Source: CAZWHE01 sp964633825
GTDB lineage: Bacteria > Planctomycetota > B15-G4 > CAYZWU01
Direction: 5' to 3'
DNA length: 64,000 bases
NCBI GenBank assembly: GCA_964633825.1
Contig: CAZWHE010000001.1
Location: forward strand, 1-64,000
The notes under the pieces were generated by a model, which had not been told where the DNA came from, made no database searches, and worked only from the letters and a program-made list of their open reading frames with translations. This document shows positions 44,362-53,467 of this stretch, piece after piece. Both the position numbers and the translations under genes were made by a program. Position 1 is the first letter of the stretch. Each line of letters begins with the position of its first letter.

Positions 44362-45567
44362 ATGTATGACACCGACGAGAACGAAAAAGAACCCTGCCCG
44401 GAATGCGCCTGCCCGGCCTGTTTCGACGGAGAGCTTTCCGAATCCGGAATGCTCGACACCAAGGGGCTCGACAGGGTGACACGCTTTGCGTCCCTTGAAG
44501 AAACAACATACGCCGACGTGGAAACGGCATTCCGTGAATCGGGCGCCGGAGATTTCCGACCCTCCCCCTCGGTGAAACACGACCCCCGCTCTGGCATCCG
44601 CATATCCTATTCAGAAGCGCGGAGATCGAGGCCGCTCTCCCGTGAAAAGGCCGCGGAAAAGGGCGGCACGGCGGTTCCGGAAGACGGCCGGGAAGCCCCG
44701 GAAGACGGCCGGGAAGCCTTGGGCTGTATCGTCTGCGAGGGCCGCCTCACTCCCGTCATCGACAGGGCCCCTCTCTCCGAGGGTGAAACCTTCATCAACC
44801 CGAATCTTTTTCCGCTCGTTTATCCTTTCAAAGAAAACAACGGCCGGAACCTTGGCATGCATTTCCTCCAGTGGTGCTCCACTCTTCACGATGTGGACAT
44901 TCACAACATGTTCCCCAAGGACCTCGAAGCCGTTCTCAGGAGACTCGCCGTGCTCGAAGAATTTCTCCTCCACGGCGGAGCGAAATCATTTCCCGAATCA
45001 GGAGGCGGCCACAGGGGCTATGCCGTGATCATGAAGAACCGCGGATTCAAAGTCGGCGGGTCGGTGGAGCACGGACACCAGCAGATCGCCCACGTTTCCC
45101 ACATGCCGCGATCCATCGCTGCGGACAGCGACTTTCTCGAGAGGGAGGGGAAAACCTACGCGTCGCACATTCGCTGGGCCGCCGGCGCCGCTGGGCTCAC
45201 GGCGGCCGAGTACCCCGGCAATGTGTCGGCCGTGATCCCGCCCGCCATGCGGCGCCCCCTCGAAGCCGCGATCATTCCGCCCGACGGCGGCGGCGAATAC
45301 CTACACCATCTCGAGGAGGAGGTTCTCATTGGTTTGGCCCGGGCGCTCCGGGAGATGACGGGCGCGCTTTATCTCCTCATGACCTCCCGGAACCTGACCT
45401 TTGATTACAACCTCGCTTTTCACACGGGGCCGCTGGGCCTGCTCTACATCGAAATTCTTCCTTGGACCCAGCCCTACGGCGGATTCGAACATCTCGGACA
45501 TTTCCTCTGCCAGGAAGAACCCGAAACAACGGCCCGCTGCTATAGAGAAGTGCTCGGATTCGAATAA
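44362..45567 (+). CDS. GalT-like nucleotidyltransferase (HIT superfamily)
   Basis: A 401-residue protein related to galactose-1-phosphate uridylyltransferases. The HIT-type active-site pattern H-x-H-x-Q is present in GGSVEHGHQQI (about residue 235), preceded by GHRGYAVIMKN. NPNLFPLVYPF and MHFLQWC segments are family-like. The first 145 residues carry Cys pairs (CPECACPACF and CIVCEG) that could bind zinc. It may transfer a nucleotide to a sugar phosphate or phosphorylated metabolite; the substrate is not determined, so galT is not assigned. A 21-base duplication (PEDGREA twice) lies in the linker. It starts 15 bases after thiG with a weak ribosome site. Confidence 0.8.
   Translation: MYDTDENEKEPCPECACPACFDGELSESGMLDTKGLDRVTRFASLEETTYADVETAFRESGAGDFRPSPSVKHDPRSGIRISYSEARRSRPLSREKAAEKGGTAVPEDGREAPEDGREALGCIVCEGRLTPVIDRAPLSEGETFINPNLFPLVYPFKENNGRNLGMHFLQWCSTLHDVDIHNMFPKDLEAVLRRLAVLEEFLLHGGAKSFPESGGGHRGYAVIMKNRGFKVGGSVEHGHQQIAHVSHMPRSIAADSDFLEREGKTYASHIRWAAGAAGLTAAEYPGNVSAVIPPAMRRPLEAAIIPPDGGGEYLHHLEEEVLIGLARALREMTGALYLLMTSRNLTFDYNLAFHTGPLGLLYIEILPWTQPYGGFEHLGHFLCQEEPETTARCYREVLGFE
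44677..44718. repeat. 21-bp perfect tandem duplication in-frame
   Basis: Two identical 21-base copies (44677-44697, 44698-44718) beginning CCGGAAGACGG encode PEDGREA twice in the linker of the GalT-like protein. Confidence 0.92.
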
Positions 45568-45576
45568 GGAGTCAAC

Positions 45577-47595
45577 ATGGACATCATCAGGATAATCATC
45601 AAATCGACTGTGAAAACACTTCTTCTCTTTACTCTTCCGTCGTGCCTTTTCCTGGCGGCGGCGCCGGCGCACGGTGAAATCATCGCCGGCCCCTGGCTTC
45701 AAAAAGCGGGGCCCGATCGGATCACGGTCATGTGGGAAACGGACACAGCGGGAGAGAGCTATGTCGATTACGGACCCGATGACACATACGGACTCACCGC
45801 CGGGTCGCCCACGCCGGTCCTGATCCACGAAGTGGAAATCACGGGCCTTCAGACGGACTACGAATACCACTACCGCGTGCGCACCGGCGCCGCAACGAGC
45901 GCGGACAACGTGTTCCGCACGGCTCCCCCAAAAGGGAGCTCGGGATTCCGTTTCATCGCCTACGGCGACAGCCGGACCAACGAATGGATTCACACCGAGG
46001 TCGCACTGGCCATGGACGGGATCTCGGACAGGGCTTTCATCCTGAGCTCGGGCGACATCGTTCCCAGCTCCGGATCGGGGGCCGACAAGTTCCGCGAAGA
46101 CTTCTTCGGACCGCTTGCCGGCGTGATCTGCGAAACGCCGATCTATGTGGCACGGGGCAACCACGAGGGCACAAACCCGCTCTTCGTACAGTATTTCGCC
46201 CATCCCTCGGCCGGATCGGGAAGCGAAGACTACTTCTCGTTCGACTACGGAAACGTCCACGTGATCGCCCTCGACACGAACCAGGCCTACGGCACGGGAA
46301 GCGCGCAGAGGACCTGGCTCGAGAGCGACCTGATCGCGTCATCGACGGACCCGGACGTGGACTGGATCATCGCCGTCTTCCACCACCCTCCCTACTCGAC
46401 GGGGAGCCACGGATCGTCCACAAGCGTCCGCAGTGCGCTCTGCCCGCTTTTCGAGACCTATGGAGTGAACGTCGTCTTCAACGGCCACGACCATGATTAC
46501 GAACGAGTCGAGGAGCAGAACGGCGTTGTCTACATCGTGACCGGCGGAGGAGGCGCCGGCCTCCGAGACCAGGGGACGCCGCTGTCGTGGAGCGTTTGCT
46601 TCCACAAGCTCCATAATTTCGTCACCGTGGACGTGACCGAGACGGAGCTCACCATCGTTGCGAGAGGCGTTCAAAATCCCGGCCATCCCGACGGCGATCT
46701 CATCGACTCCGTCGTCATCACGAAGGACCCGGTCTGGTCTCCCACGGCACTGGCCGGACCGGACCAGACCGCTGACCTTGGTACCGTGGTCACCCTCGAC
46801 GGAACAGGGTCCTACGACGGCGAGGGCGATCTTTTTACTTTTTCCTGGAGCCAGGTCGGAGGACCGAGGACAGCGCTTGTAAATTCCGGCGCTGACCAGC
46901 CTTCTTTCGTGCCCCGCTTGCCGGGCATTTACGAGTTCCAACTCCTTTGCACCGAAGCGGGCAGCGTGGACAGCGCCCCCGACAGGGTCCGTGCGGGAAT
47001 CAAAAACCCCGAAACCGGCGGGGACGCGATTGCCAAAACCGCGGCGGACACGTGGATCGATTCGGTCAATCCGGACACGAACTACGGTTCTTCGGCCACA
47101 CTCGAGGTGGACGCCTCCCCTTATAAACTGATTTATATCCGCTTCGATATTCCCGCCCTGAACGGAGCCCTTGTCAGCGCGAAACTCCGTTTTTACTGCT
47201 CGAACAGCTCCGGCTTCGGCGGATATGTCCGGGTTTTCTCGGACACGGCATGGAACGAGAACACGCCGACATGGAACAATCCCCTCGTTCTCGACGGACC
47301 GGCCGTGGCTATTTTCGACGCCGTGAGCTTCGGATCCTGGGCGGAAACCGATATCACGGCCGCTCTCCCCAATTTCTGGAAGACGCCGGGTCCTCTCTCG
47401 CTGGCAATCTGTCCGGCCGCAACGGACGGCGCCGACTACCACTCGAAAGAAGGCGCGAACAGCCCGGAGCTTGTTTTGACCTATTCGGGAAAATCCTTTC
47501 CCCTTCATCCCGAAGGGGGACCGATGCAAGAATCGAAAGGACCCTCCGAACAAGAGGCGCCGGCTCCGGGCAACCTGAAGCCGCCCGGATATTGA
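45577..47595 (+). CDS. secreted purple-acid-phosphatase-like metallophosphatase with PKD and DNRLRE domains
   Basis: A 672-residue exported protein. The signal peptide runs to about residue 33 (LFLAAAPAHGE). A fibronectin-like N-terminal domain (residues 35-115, GPWLQKAGPDRITVMW) is typical of purple acid phosphatases. The metallophosphatase domain has GDSR, GDIV, GNHE, FHHPPYS and GHDHDYER, covering the dinuclear metal site. A PKD/REJ-like domain (about 390-475) follows, then a DNRLRE beta-sandwich (DTWIDSVNPDTNYGS to LVLTYSG). It should release phosphate from phosphomonoesters outside the cell. AAGGAG lies five bases before the ATG, nine bases after the GalT-like gene. Confidence 0.9.
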   Translation: MDIIRIIIKSTVKTLLLFTLPSCLFLAAAPAHGEIIAGPWLQKAGPDRITVMWETDTAGESYVDYGPDDTYGLTAGSPTPVLIHEVEITGLQTDYEYHYRVRTGAATSADNVFRTAPPKGSSGFRFIAYGDSRTNEWIHTEVALAMDGISDRAFILSSGDIVPSSGSGADKFREDFFGPLAGVICETPIYVARGNHEGTNPLFVQYFAHPSAGSGSEDYFSFDYGNVHVIALDTNQAYGTGSAQRTWLESDLIASSTDPDVDWIIAVFHHPPYSTGSHGSSTSVRSALCPLFETYGVNVVFNGHDHDYERVEEQNGVVYIVTGGGGAGLRDQGTPLSWSVCFHKLHNFVTVDVTETELTIVARGVQNPGHPDGDLIDSVVITKDPVWSPTALAGPDQTADLGTVVTLDGTGSYDGEGDLFTFSWSQVGGPRTALVNSGADQPSFVPRLPGIYEFQLLCTEAGSVDSAPDRVRAGIKNPETGGDAIAKTAADTWIDSVNPDTNYGSSATLEVDASPYKLIYIRFDIPALNGALVSAKLRFYCSNSSGFGGYVRVFSDTAWNENTPTWNNPLVLDGPAVAIFDAVSFGSWAETDITAALPNFWKTPGPLSLAICPAATDGADYHSKEGANSPELVLTYSGKSFPLHPEGGPMQESKGPSEQEAPAPGNLKPPGY

Positions 47596-47628
47596 CCCGG
47601 TTAATCGCGGTCCGCAATAAATTTCGGA

Positions 47629-49044
47629 TTACAGATAACCGAGGGCCTGAAGCTGTCTCTTGATCGCTTCTTCATCGGCTTCCTGATCAACCGCGATTTC
47701 AATCCTCTCCAGGTAGTCCTCGAAGGATCTCACCTGCCTGACAGGATGTTTTTCCAGGTATGCGGGATCGATGATTTCTGTCAGGACATCCCCCTCCATC
47801 TCTCCCGAAACAGGCAGCCCCATCAATGCCAAGATCGTCGGCGCCACATCGTAGATATCGGCCTTCACAACGGCGCCCTTTCTGATCGGCGGCCCGCAGG
47901 CAATGAATATTCCGTCCATCTGGTGGCAGCCCGACTGACCCACGGTCACCTTGTCATCGTTCATCCTTTCGGCGTCGAGGTAGTCGAATTCGCCGATCGA
48001 TTTTTCCTGCGGGAGCTTCCCGGAAGACTGGAACCCGTGATCGGAAACAATGATCACCACCGTGTCCTCATCGACCTTGTCGAGAAGCTTAGAGAGATAC
48101 CGGTCGTTGTGTTCGTAAAAATCGGGAATGAGCGGACCGAAGCGCGCCGCCTTTTCCGAATCGATCCCGTCGAAATCCTCGGGTTTGTAAAAATGCCAAA
48201 AGGTATGACAGATGGCGTCGTTTGCTATCAGAAAGACGCCGGTCAAAGCCGGCTGCTCCCTCTCCAGCATGTGGAGCGCCGTCCTCTCGTAAGTCCGCTG
48301 CGCACAGTAGGCGAACTTCAGGACGCTGAATGCATGGCCGTAAATGGGAACCTCGAGCTCCCCGAACTCCTCCAGTTCTTCCTTCGAAAACCTGACAAGC
48401 CGTTTCAGCTCATCCATCGGGGGTTCGGCCGGATCGATGATGAGGGGCTTGATCTCCTCGATCAGCTTGTCCGGGTAGGTCAATTTCCGGGCGCTCACGT
48501 CCCCCGTCCATTCGGTCCACCTGCTCCGTATGACGCGGTCGGAAATGATCCACCCCTTGACGGGCTCCGCCGGCCAGGAAGCCCACCACCCCTGAAACCC
48601 GACCGTCTTTTCGAAAAGGGAGATCCAGTTCCAGAGCGCGGCGACCCTGCGGTCGTTCGAGCCGACGAGAGGATCCTCGTCGCTTCTTCGGTCCTCGTCG
48701 CTTCGAACGACAAAATCTTCCACACCGTGGTCCTCGCGGTCCCGGCCGGTCACGATCGTTGTCCAGATGGCGGGGGAAAGCATGGGCTTCTCGGACTTCA
48801 AAACACCGTGGGCCCCGTTCTCGATGAGCGACTTGAACCGCGTCAGCCTGCCCTTCTCGATCATGGGCTTGATGATGGAAAATGTTCCGCCGTCGATGCC
48901 GATGAGAAGGATTTTCACTCCCGAAGGCTTGCACTGCGCCGCGATCTCGTCGAGCGATCCGGTCAGTTCTTCGTACTTGGAACAGCCCGCACCGAATAGA
49001 AAAACCAACGAAAAGAGACATGCGGTGATTCTTGTCAGACTCAA
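47629..49044 (-). CDS. alkaline-phosphatase-superfamily lipoprotein (phosphodiesterase-like)
   Basis: A 471-residue lipoprotein (lipobox GAGC, Cys21). The alkaline phosphatase superfamily core is present: LLIGIDGGTFSIIKPMI for the first metal site, LSPAIWTTIVTG with the likely nucleophile, and IIVSDHGFQ for the second site. A C-terminal PTILALMGLPV motif is typical of type I phosphodiesterase/nucleotide pyrophosphatase and phosphotransferase relatives. It should hydrolyse or transfer phosphate esters in the periplasm. The start is TTG at 49044 with GAGGAG six bases upstream. It is the last of seven coupled genes. An 18-base spaced duplication encodes RSDEDR twice. Confidence 0.88.
   Translation of the reverse strand: MSLTRITACLFSLVFLFGAGCSKYEELTGSLDEIAAQCKPSGVKILLIGIDGGTFSIIKPMIEKGRLTRFKSLIENGAHGVLKSEKPMLSPAIWTTIVTGRDREDHGVEDFVVRSDEDRRSDEDPLVGSNDRRVAALWNWISLFEKTVGFQGWWASWPAEPVKGWIISDRVIRSRWTEWTGDVSARKLTYPDKLIEEIKPLIIDPAEPPMDELKRLVRFSKEELEEFGELEVPIYGHAFSVLKFAYCAQRTYERTALHMLEREQPALTGVFLIANDAICHTFWHFYKPEDFDGIDSEKAARFGPLIPDFYEHNDRYLSKLLDKVDEDTVVIIVSDHGFQSSGKLPQEKSIGEFDYLDAERMNDDKVTVGQSGCHQMDGIFIACGPPIRKGAVVKADIYDVAPTILALMGLPVSGEMEGDVLTEIIDPAYLEKHPVRQVRSFEDYLERIEIAVDQEADEEAIKRQLQALGYL
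48674..48704. repeat. 18-bp spaced direct duplication in-frame
   Basis: TCCTCGTCGCTTC occurs at 48674 and again at 48692, an 18-base period. It encodes SDED twice within RRSDEDRRSDED in the AlkP-family lipoprotein. Confidence 0.85.
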
Positions 49045-49054
49045 AGTCCGCTCC

Positions 49055-50188
49055 TCAACGCTGAAAGATCGGCAGATACCCGAAGGGAATCTGGAGTGTG
49101 AGTGTGGTCATTGCCGTTGCATAGACAGGGCCGTATGAACTGTTCGGGAAGGATCCGTCCTCGCGCTGCTGTTCCCGTGAAGCCTCGTCGACGAGCATGG
49201 GAAACCAGCGTTCGAACTTGCTCCTGTCTCTGCACTGATAATAAGCCTGGGACGCGTAAAAGCGCGCGTACCGCGGATACTGGTCCTTGTAAGACGAAAC
49301 GAAATTGAGAACCGGATCCTTTCTGAGCATGTACTCCATCGCCTTGTCGATGGCTTTCGAGTCGTAGTCGCCGGTTGCGTTCAGCGTCGCCACCGCAGCG
49401 GCGGTCAGGGCATAGGAGGTGTGATCGTCGTTCAGGCGGTACCGGAATGAACCGTCCTCCTTTTTCTGGGACTTGCGAACATACTGAACGGCCTTGTCGA
49501 TAACCGACTTGTCCACATGAATACCGGAGTTCCTGGCCGCTCTGAGCCCCTGGATGATGCAGATCGTGATCGATCCCTCGTGATCGGAAGTCTTGCGCGT
49601 CTCGTAATACCATCCCCCGATTTCGGTCTGGATTCCGCTGACGAGCTCCACGCTTTTCTTGAGAATTTTCTCCAACCTTTTCCGGTCCACCGATCTATCG
49701 CTGATCCCGAACATGCCGTATGCCTCGGCGAGGGCCAGAATGGCGAATCCCTGGCCGTGCATCTTCGAGGTCGTGTCCCTGTCATCCACGAACTCACCCT
49801 TGTCGTTGCAGGCCTTGCAGAGGTAGGAGAGGCCGTCACGAAGCTCGCGGTTGTACCTGCCCCGCTCGGGGGTGTTGCCGCCCGCCATGAATGAAAGACA
49901 GGTGAGCGCCGTCACCGCAATGGGAGCGCTCGCCGTGGAATAATCGGGATCGGTTGAAAACGAGCCGTCCCTGTTCTGGCGCGAGGCGAGGTAGGCGTGT
50001 CCTCGCTCGACGATTCCGTGGATCATCTTCGTGGCCTTGCTCAAGCGGTCGGCCGTTTTCTCGTCGTTCGTATCGATAACGGTCTTCAGCCCGACGGGAG
50101 CTTTCGAGACAACGGCCGGGATGGAGGAGGCGGCCGTCACACAGATGACAAGAACGATCAACCCTGGCATTGGGGCGTGCTCTCTCAT
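49055..50188 (-). CDS. secreted alpha/alpha-toroid (terpene-cyclase-fold) protein
   Basis: A 377-residue exported protein with a signal-like segment MPGLIVLVICVTAASSIPAV. The mature part has five or more toroid repeats with QNRDGSF, KEDGSFRY and QREDGSF motifs, as in prenyltransferase/squalene-oxidase-type repeats; the acidic DxDD catalytic motif of hopene cyclases is absent. It ends in LQIPFGYLPIFQR, which is almost shared with the paralogue at 55905-57038. The ATG at 50188 overlaps the upstream stop (TAATG). A binding or scaffold role in the periplasm is more likely than catalysis. Confidence 0.82.
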   Translation of the reverse strand: MREHAPMPGLIVLVICVTAASSIPAVVSKAPVGLKTVIDTNDEKTADRLSKATKMIHGIVERGHAYLASRQNRDGSFSTDPDYSTASAPIAVTALTCLSFMAGGNTPERGRYNRELRDGLSYLCKACNDKGEFVDDRDTTSKMHGQGFAILALAEAYGMFGISDRSVDRKRLEKILKKSVELVSGIQTEIGGWYYETRKTSDHEGSITICIIQGLRAARNSGIHVDKSVIDKAVQYVRKSQKKEDGSFRYRLNDDHTSYALTAAAVATLNATGDYDSKAIDKAMEYMLRKDPVLNFVSSYKDQYPRYARFYASQAYYQCRDRSKFERWFPMLVDEASREQQREDGSFPNSSYGPVYATAMTTLTLQIPFGYLPIFQR

Positions 50189-50859
50189 TATTTTCCGGTC
50201 CTGCCTGTCCGCCTGTAATACTCTTCGAGCCATTTCCGGTACTTCTGAGGAAAATCTTCCACATTGGAGTTGAGAATCTCCTCCTGGACTTTGGGGGGAA
50301 GCAGCCCCCAACGACCCGAGACGCGTGGATGATTTGCATCTTCACTGCCCTGCTCCGGGGGGGGGGTCCGGGATCTTTTCTGCCGGCCCTTGTCGGCCGC
50401 GGGATCCCGATCTTCAGGAGATTCCCCCTTCTGCCGGTCCAGGTTCTTTTTCAATTCGTCGTCCCCGGGGTTTTCGCTGCGGGGCTCTTGCTTCTTTTTA
50501 TCCTGATCTTGAGGCTGCCGCTCACGCTCGCCTCCCCCTCCGCCGGGGGATTTCTGGACCTTGATGCTTCGGATCAGCTCGTTGATGTCATCGATGATTT
50601 TTCTCTGCTTCCTGCGCGTCTCGTCGAGAAGAAAACCGAGGTCCTCCCGCTTTTCGCTCCCCCCCATTCTGGCCGCAGAGTCGAGGTTGCGATCGACCGT
50701 CTCCAAACCCTTGCGGATCCTCTGAACCAGTTCGGCCATTTTCATCTCGTCATCGCTCGGCACGGGCGGGCCGGCATCCTGTCCCTTCGCGACCCCGGAA
50801 AGAGATCCGAGAAGAACCAGGACTGCAACAACCCTCACGGCCGGTTTTCTTTCGACCAT
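50188..50859 (-). CDS. exported proline/charged-rich protein, unknown function
   Basis: A 223-residue protein from the ATG at 50859, preceded by AAGGAGAAG seven bases upstream. A signal peptide (VRVVAVLVLLGSLSGVAKGQ) is followed by a coiled-coil stretch (residues about 38-95), a low-complexity central part rich in Gly, Glu, Gln, Lys and Pro, and a short conserved-looking end (LLPPKVQEEILNSNVEDFPQ, then YRKWLEEYYRR). The C-terminal motif resembles short tails found in DUF4175-associated proteins, by memory only. It lies between a long coiled-coil gene and a toroid gene in one operon. Confidence 0.75.
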   Translation of the reverse strand: MVERKPAVRVVAVLVLLGSLSGVAKGQDAGPPVPSDDEMKMAELVQRIRKGLETVDRNLDSAARMGGSEKREDLGFLLDETRRKQRKIIDDINELIRSIKVQKSPGGGGGERERQPQDQDKKKQEPRSENPGDDELKKNLDRQKGESPEDRDPAADKGRQKRSRTPPPEQGSEDANHPRVSGRWGLLPPKVQEEILNSNVEDFPQKYRKWLEEYYRRTGRTGK

Positions 50860-50863
50860 TTTG

Positions 50864-53467
50864 TTACTTCTCCTTACTCCGATCGCCCGCTTGCTCGAGT
50901 ATTTTGTCGAACAGCTCGGTGATGTCGGCATGCTCGCTCGCCATGCGCCGGATCAGCTCTCGCCGAACCGGATCGGCTTTGTTCTCCCGAAGAGCGGGAT
51001 CCCGGGCGATCAATTCTTCGAGCCGCATCAACGCCCCTTCCTCCATGGTCCTGATCATGATCAGCTCCGCCACAGGCGGAACGAGGGGCGGCGGCTGTTT
51101 ACGATCGGGTTTTTTTCCGCTCGTTCCGGACGCCTCCATCCGCCTCTTGAGCTCTTCCCTGAGGGCGGACAGCAGTTCGTCGAAGCGCCTGCTGATTCCT
51201 TTTTGAATAGCCTGTACCATCCTGCCCGTTCTCTTCCTTTTCAGCGAATCGATCACCTCGTCCAGGTCGTCCCGGTTGCGATCGAGAACCCAGGAAAAGA
51301 CCGTGGCGCCGTCCTCCTCTATTTTGCCCTTCACAGCGATCACTCTCTCTCTGATCCCGGTTTCTCTTTCAGCCATATCGAGAAGGTTCTTTCTCTGAGA
51401 GCGCCTGAGCTCAACCCCTTCTTCGCGCTCCATGTCGAAAGCCTTTGTTTTCCTGTTGATTTCGTCCTGTTCGCTCTTGAGCGTCTCGAGCTCCTGCTTG
51501 ACCCGGAAGAGGACTTCCTGCTGGCGGATATCTTGATATTTTTGCTCCTCCCTCTTCATTTCCTTGAGCGCTTTCTTCAGATATCCGGCCGCGTCTTCTT
51601 CGTCCGTCTCCGCCTGTTCGCCATGCCGACCTCCGAGGTTTCGAGCCGCCGAACCCATCTTCTGAGCCGCGTCCGAAAGATGGCCGAGCGGTTTCTTGTA
51701 CGGCAGATCCCTGAGCCGCCGCATGAGGTCGCGCGCCTTGTCCTCGAGCTCCTTCTGTCTATCGGCCAGCTCTTTGTACTTTTTTCCCTTTTCCTCGCTG
51801 CTGAGTCCTTCGTTTCCCTCCTTCCCGATCCGGTCCGCCCTTTCTGCGAGGACATCCAGAAGCCGGCCCAGCTTCTCCCGCGCCCGCGTCTGAGGCTCCC
51901 TCGCGCGCGAAGCCGCACCGCTCCTCAGGTTCTCGACCGCCTCGAACATTTCGCCGGCGATTTCGGCCGCAAGGCCGGCGGCTTCGGCCTCCTGGCCGGC
52001 GGCTTCGGCCTCCTGGCCGGCGGCTTCGGCCTCCTGGCCGGCGATTTCGGTTGCTTCCAGGATCTTTTCAACCTCACCCGTTTCGTTCGCCAGAAAGCCC
52101 TGCTCGACCGCGGATGCATCGATCGAGTTCTTCCTCCCGCCCTGCCCGTTCTCCCAGGCCCGCTGCAGAAACCGCGCCGCTTCCTGCATCAAAAAAGCCG
52201 CTTCTTCCTCGTGAACAAGCGCACTGCCGTCGTCGCCCCCGCGCAGACTGCCGGCCGCTTCATCGGCCGAAGCCGCAGCGTTCGTTCCGGCTGCAGACGC
52301 CTTTTTCACGGCATCCGCCGCCGGTCCGGCATGGCGAAGACTCCCGATCTTTTCGAGAACGTCTTTCAAGTCGCCGACGATCCCCTCCTGTTCCGATGTG
52401 AGGCCGCCGTCGCCGCCCTTTCCGATCTCCCGTTCCAATGACCCTATGGCGGCGGCCGTTTTCCGGGCTTCTTCCGCCGCCCGGGCGAGCCCTCCCTTCC
52501 CCAGCTCTCTCCCAATCCCGGCGATTCCGTCCTCGATCTCTTTCAATACCCGCACAAAATCGTCGCGCCCGGTTTCTTCCAAAAGAGCGGACGCTGCATG
52601 TAAGGATTCCCCGATCTCGATCTGCCTCCGCAGGAATTCGCTTGTATCCGCCCGAACATCCCCCTCTTCCTTCACGGCCGCTTTCCCGATCCGGCGCGCC
52701 AAAGCTTCCTGCCCCTTCCGGGCTTCCGAGAGCACGCCCGGAAGCTTGCCGCAGCGTTCGGCGAGAGCGTCGGATGTTTTTCGCGCGAGCGCATCTTCCC
52801 TTTCGGCCAGCTCCTCGAGATTTCGAGCCAGCTCGAGAAGATGCGCCGCCGCTTTTTCCTCTTGCGAAGCTTCTTCGGTTTTTTCGTTCAGAACATCCTG
52901 CCTGTTAATGATCGCCCGCACTTTCTCGAGAGCCAGGCGCACCATGTCCTCCTCGCTGTAGATAAGATCGCGGGTTTCCCTCAGGATTTCGTTCTGTTCG
53001 TTCACCAGTTCCTGTGTGCCGGCCAGCCCATCGGCCAGGGCGGACAACATATCCTCGAGCCTCTCGAGATCGCTCCGGTCCTGGAGAATGGCGAAGATGT
53101 CTTCCAGATCACGGCTGAGCTTCTCCTGGGATTCGATGATCTGCAGGCGCGACTCGCGCACCATTTCTTCGAGCTGTTCGATCCTGACGTAAATGTTGCG
53201 TTCTTTCAGTTCGGTGCGTGCTTTCCGGATGAGGTCGGCGTTGCGCATGTTGCCGTCGGCTTCGTATTTCCGGACAAGCCGCTCCATCATTTCCTCGATC
53301 CGGTCCAGCCGTATCCTGATCATCTTTTGATCGCGCAGAATCTTCTCCTTGCTCTTGGATCGATCCTGAGCCGACGCAAAGCCCGAAAACAGAACCAACA
53401 CGGCCAGAGCGATCGCGGCGATCTTTTGCGGCAGGCCCGAAGCGGGCCGCATCTCTGATAGGCTCAT
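50864..53467 (-). CDS. very long secreted coiled-coil protein
   Basis: An 867-residue exported protein with signal sequence IAAIALAVLVLFSGFASAQ. Almost all of the mature part is charged helix and predicted coiled coil, with breaks near Ala/Gly-rich runs. A 21-base tandem repeat gives AAGQEAE three times in the middle (about residues 475-500). The C-terminal 100 residues are helical with PPPLVPPVAELIMIRTMEEG. No enzyme motif is seen; a structural or scaffold role is inferred. The ATG at 53467 overlaps the DUF4175-like stop (TGATG); an ATG at 53482 is an alternative. Confidence 0.8.
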   Translation of the reverse strand: MSLSEMRPASGLPQKIAAIALAVLVLFSGFASAQDRSKSKEKILRDQKMIRIRLDRIEEMMERLVRKYEADGNMRNADLIRKARTELKERNIYVRIEQLEEMVRESRLQIIESQEKLSRDLEDIFAILQDRSDLERLEDMLSALADGLAGTQELVNEQNEILRETRDLIYSEEDMVRLALEKVRAIINRQDVLNEKTEEASQEEKAAAHLLELARNLEELAEREDALARKTSDALAERCGKLPGVLSEARKGQEALARRIGKAAVKEEGDVRADTSEFLRRQIEIGESLHAASALLEETGRDDFVRVLKEIEDGIAGIGRELGKGGLARAAEEARKTAAAIGSLEREIGKGGDGGLTSEQEGIVGDLKDVLEKIGSLRHAGPAADAVKKASAAGTNAAASADEAAGSLRGGDDGSALVHEEEAAFLMQEAARFLQRAWENGQGGRKNSIDASAVEQGFLANETGEVEKILEATEIAGQEAEAAGQEAEAAGQEAEAAGLAAEIAGEMFEAVENLRSGAASRAREPQTRAREKLGRLLDVLAERADRIGKEGNEGLSSEEKGKKYKELADRQKELEDKARDLMRRLRDLPYKKPLGHLSDAAQKMGSAARNLGGRHGEQAETDEEDAAGYLKKALKEMKREEQKYQDIRQQEVLFRVKQELETLKSEQDEINRKTKAFDMEREEGVELRRSQRKNLLDMAERETGIRERVIAVKGKIEEDGATVFSWVLDRNRDDLDEVIDSLKRKRTGRMVQAIQKGISRRFDELLSALREELKRRMEASGTSGKKPDRKQPPPLVPPVAELIMIRTMEEGALMRLEELIARDPALRENKADPVRRELIRRMASEHADITELFDKILEQAGDRSKEK
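51977..52039. repeat. 21-bp perfect tandem repeat, three copies, in-frame
   Basis: Three identical units beginning GGCGGCTTCGGCC (51977-51997, 51998-52018, 52019-52039) encode AAGQEAE in the long coiled-coil protein, keeping the heptad length of seven residues. Confidence 0.93.
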
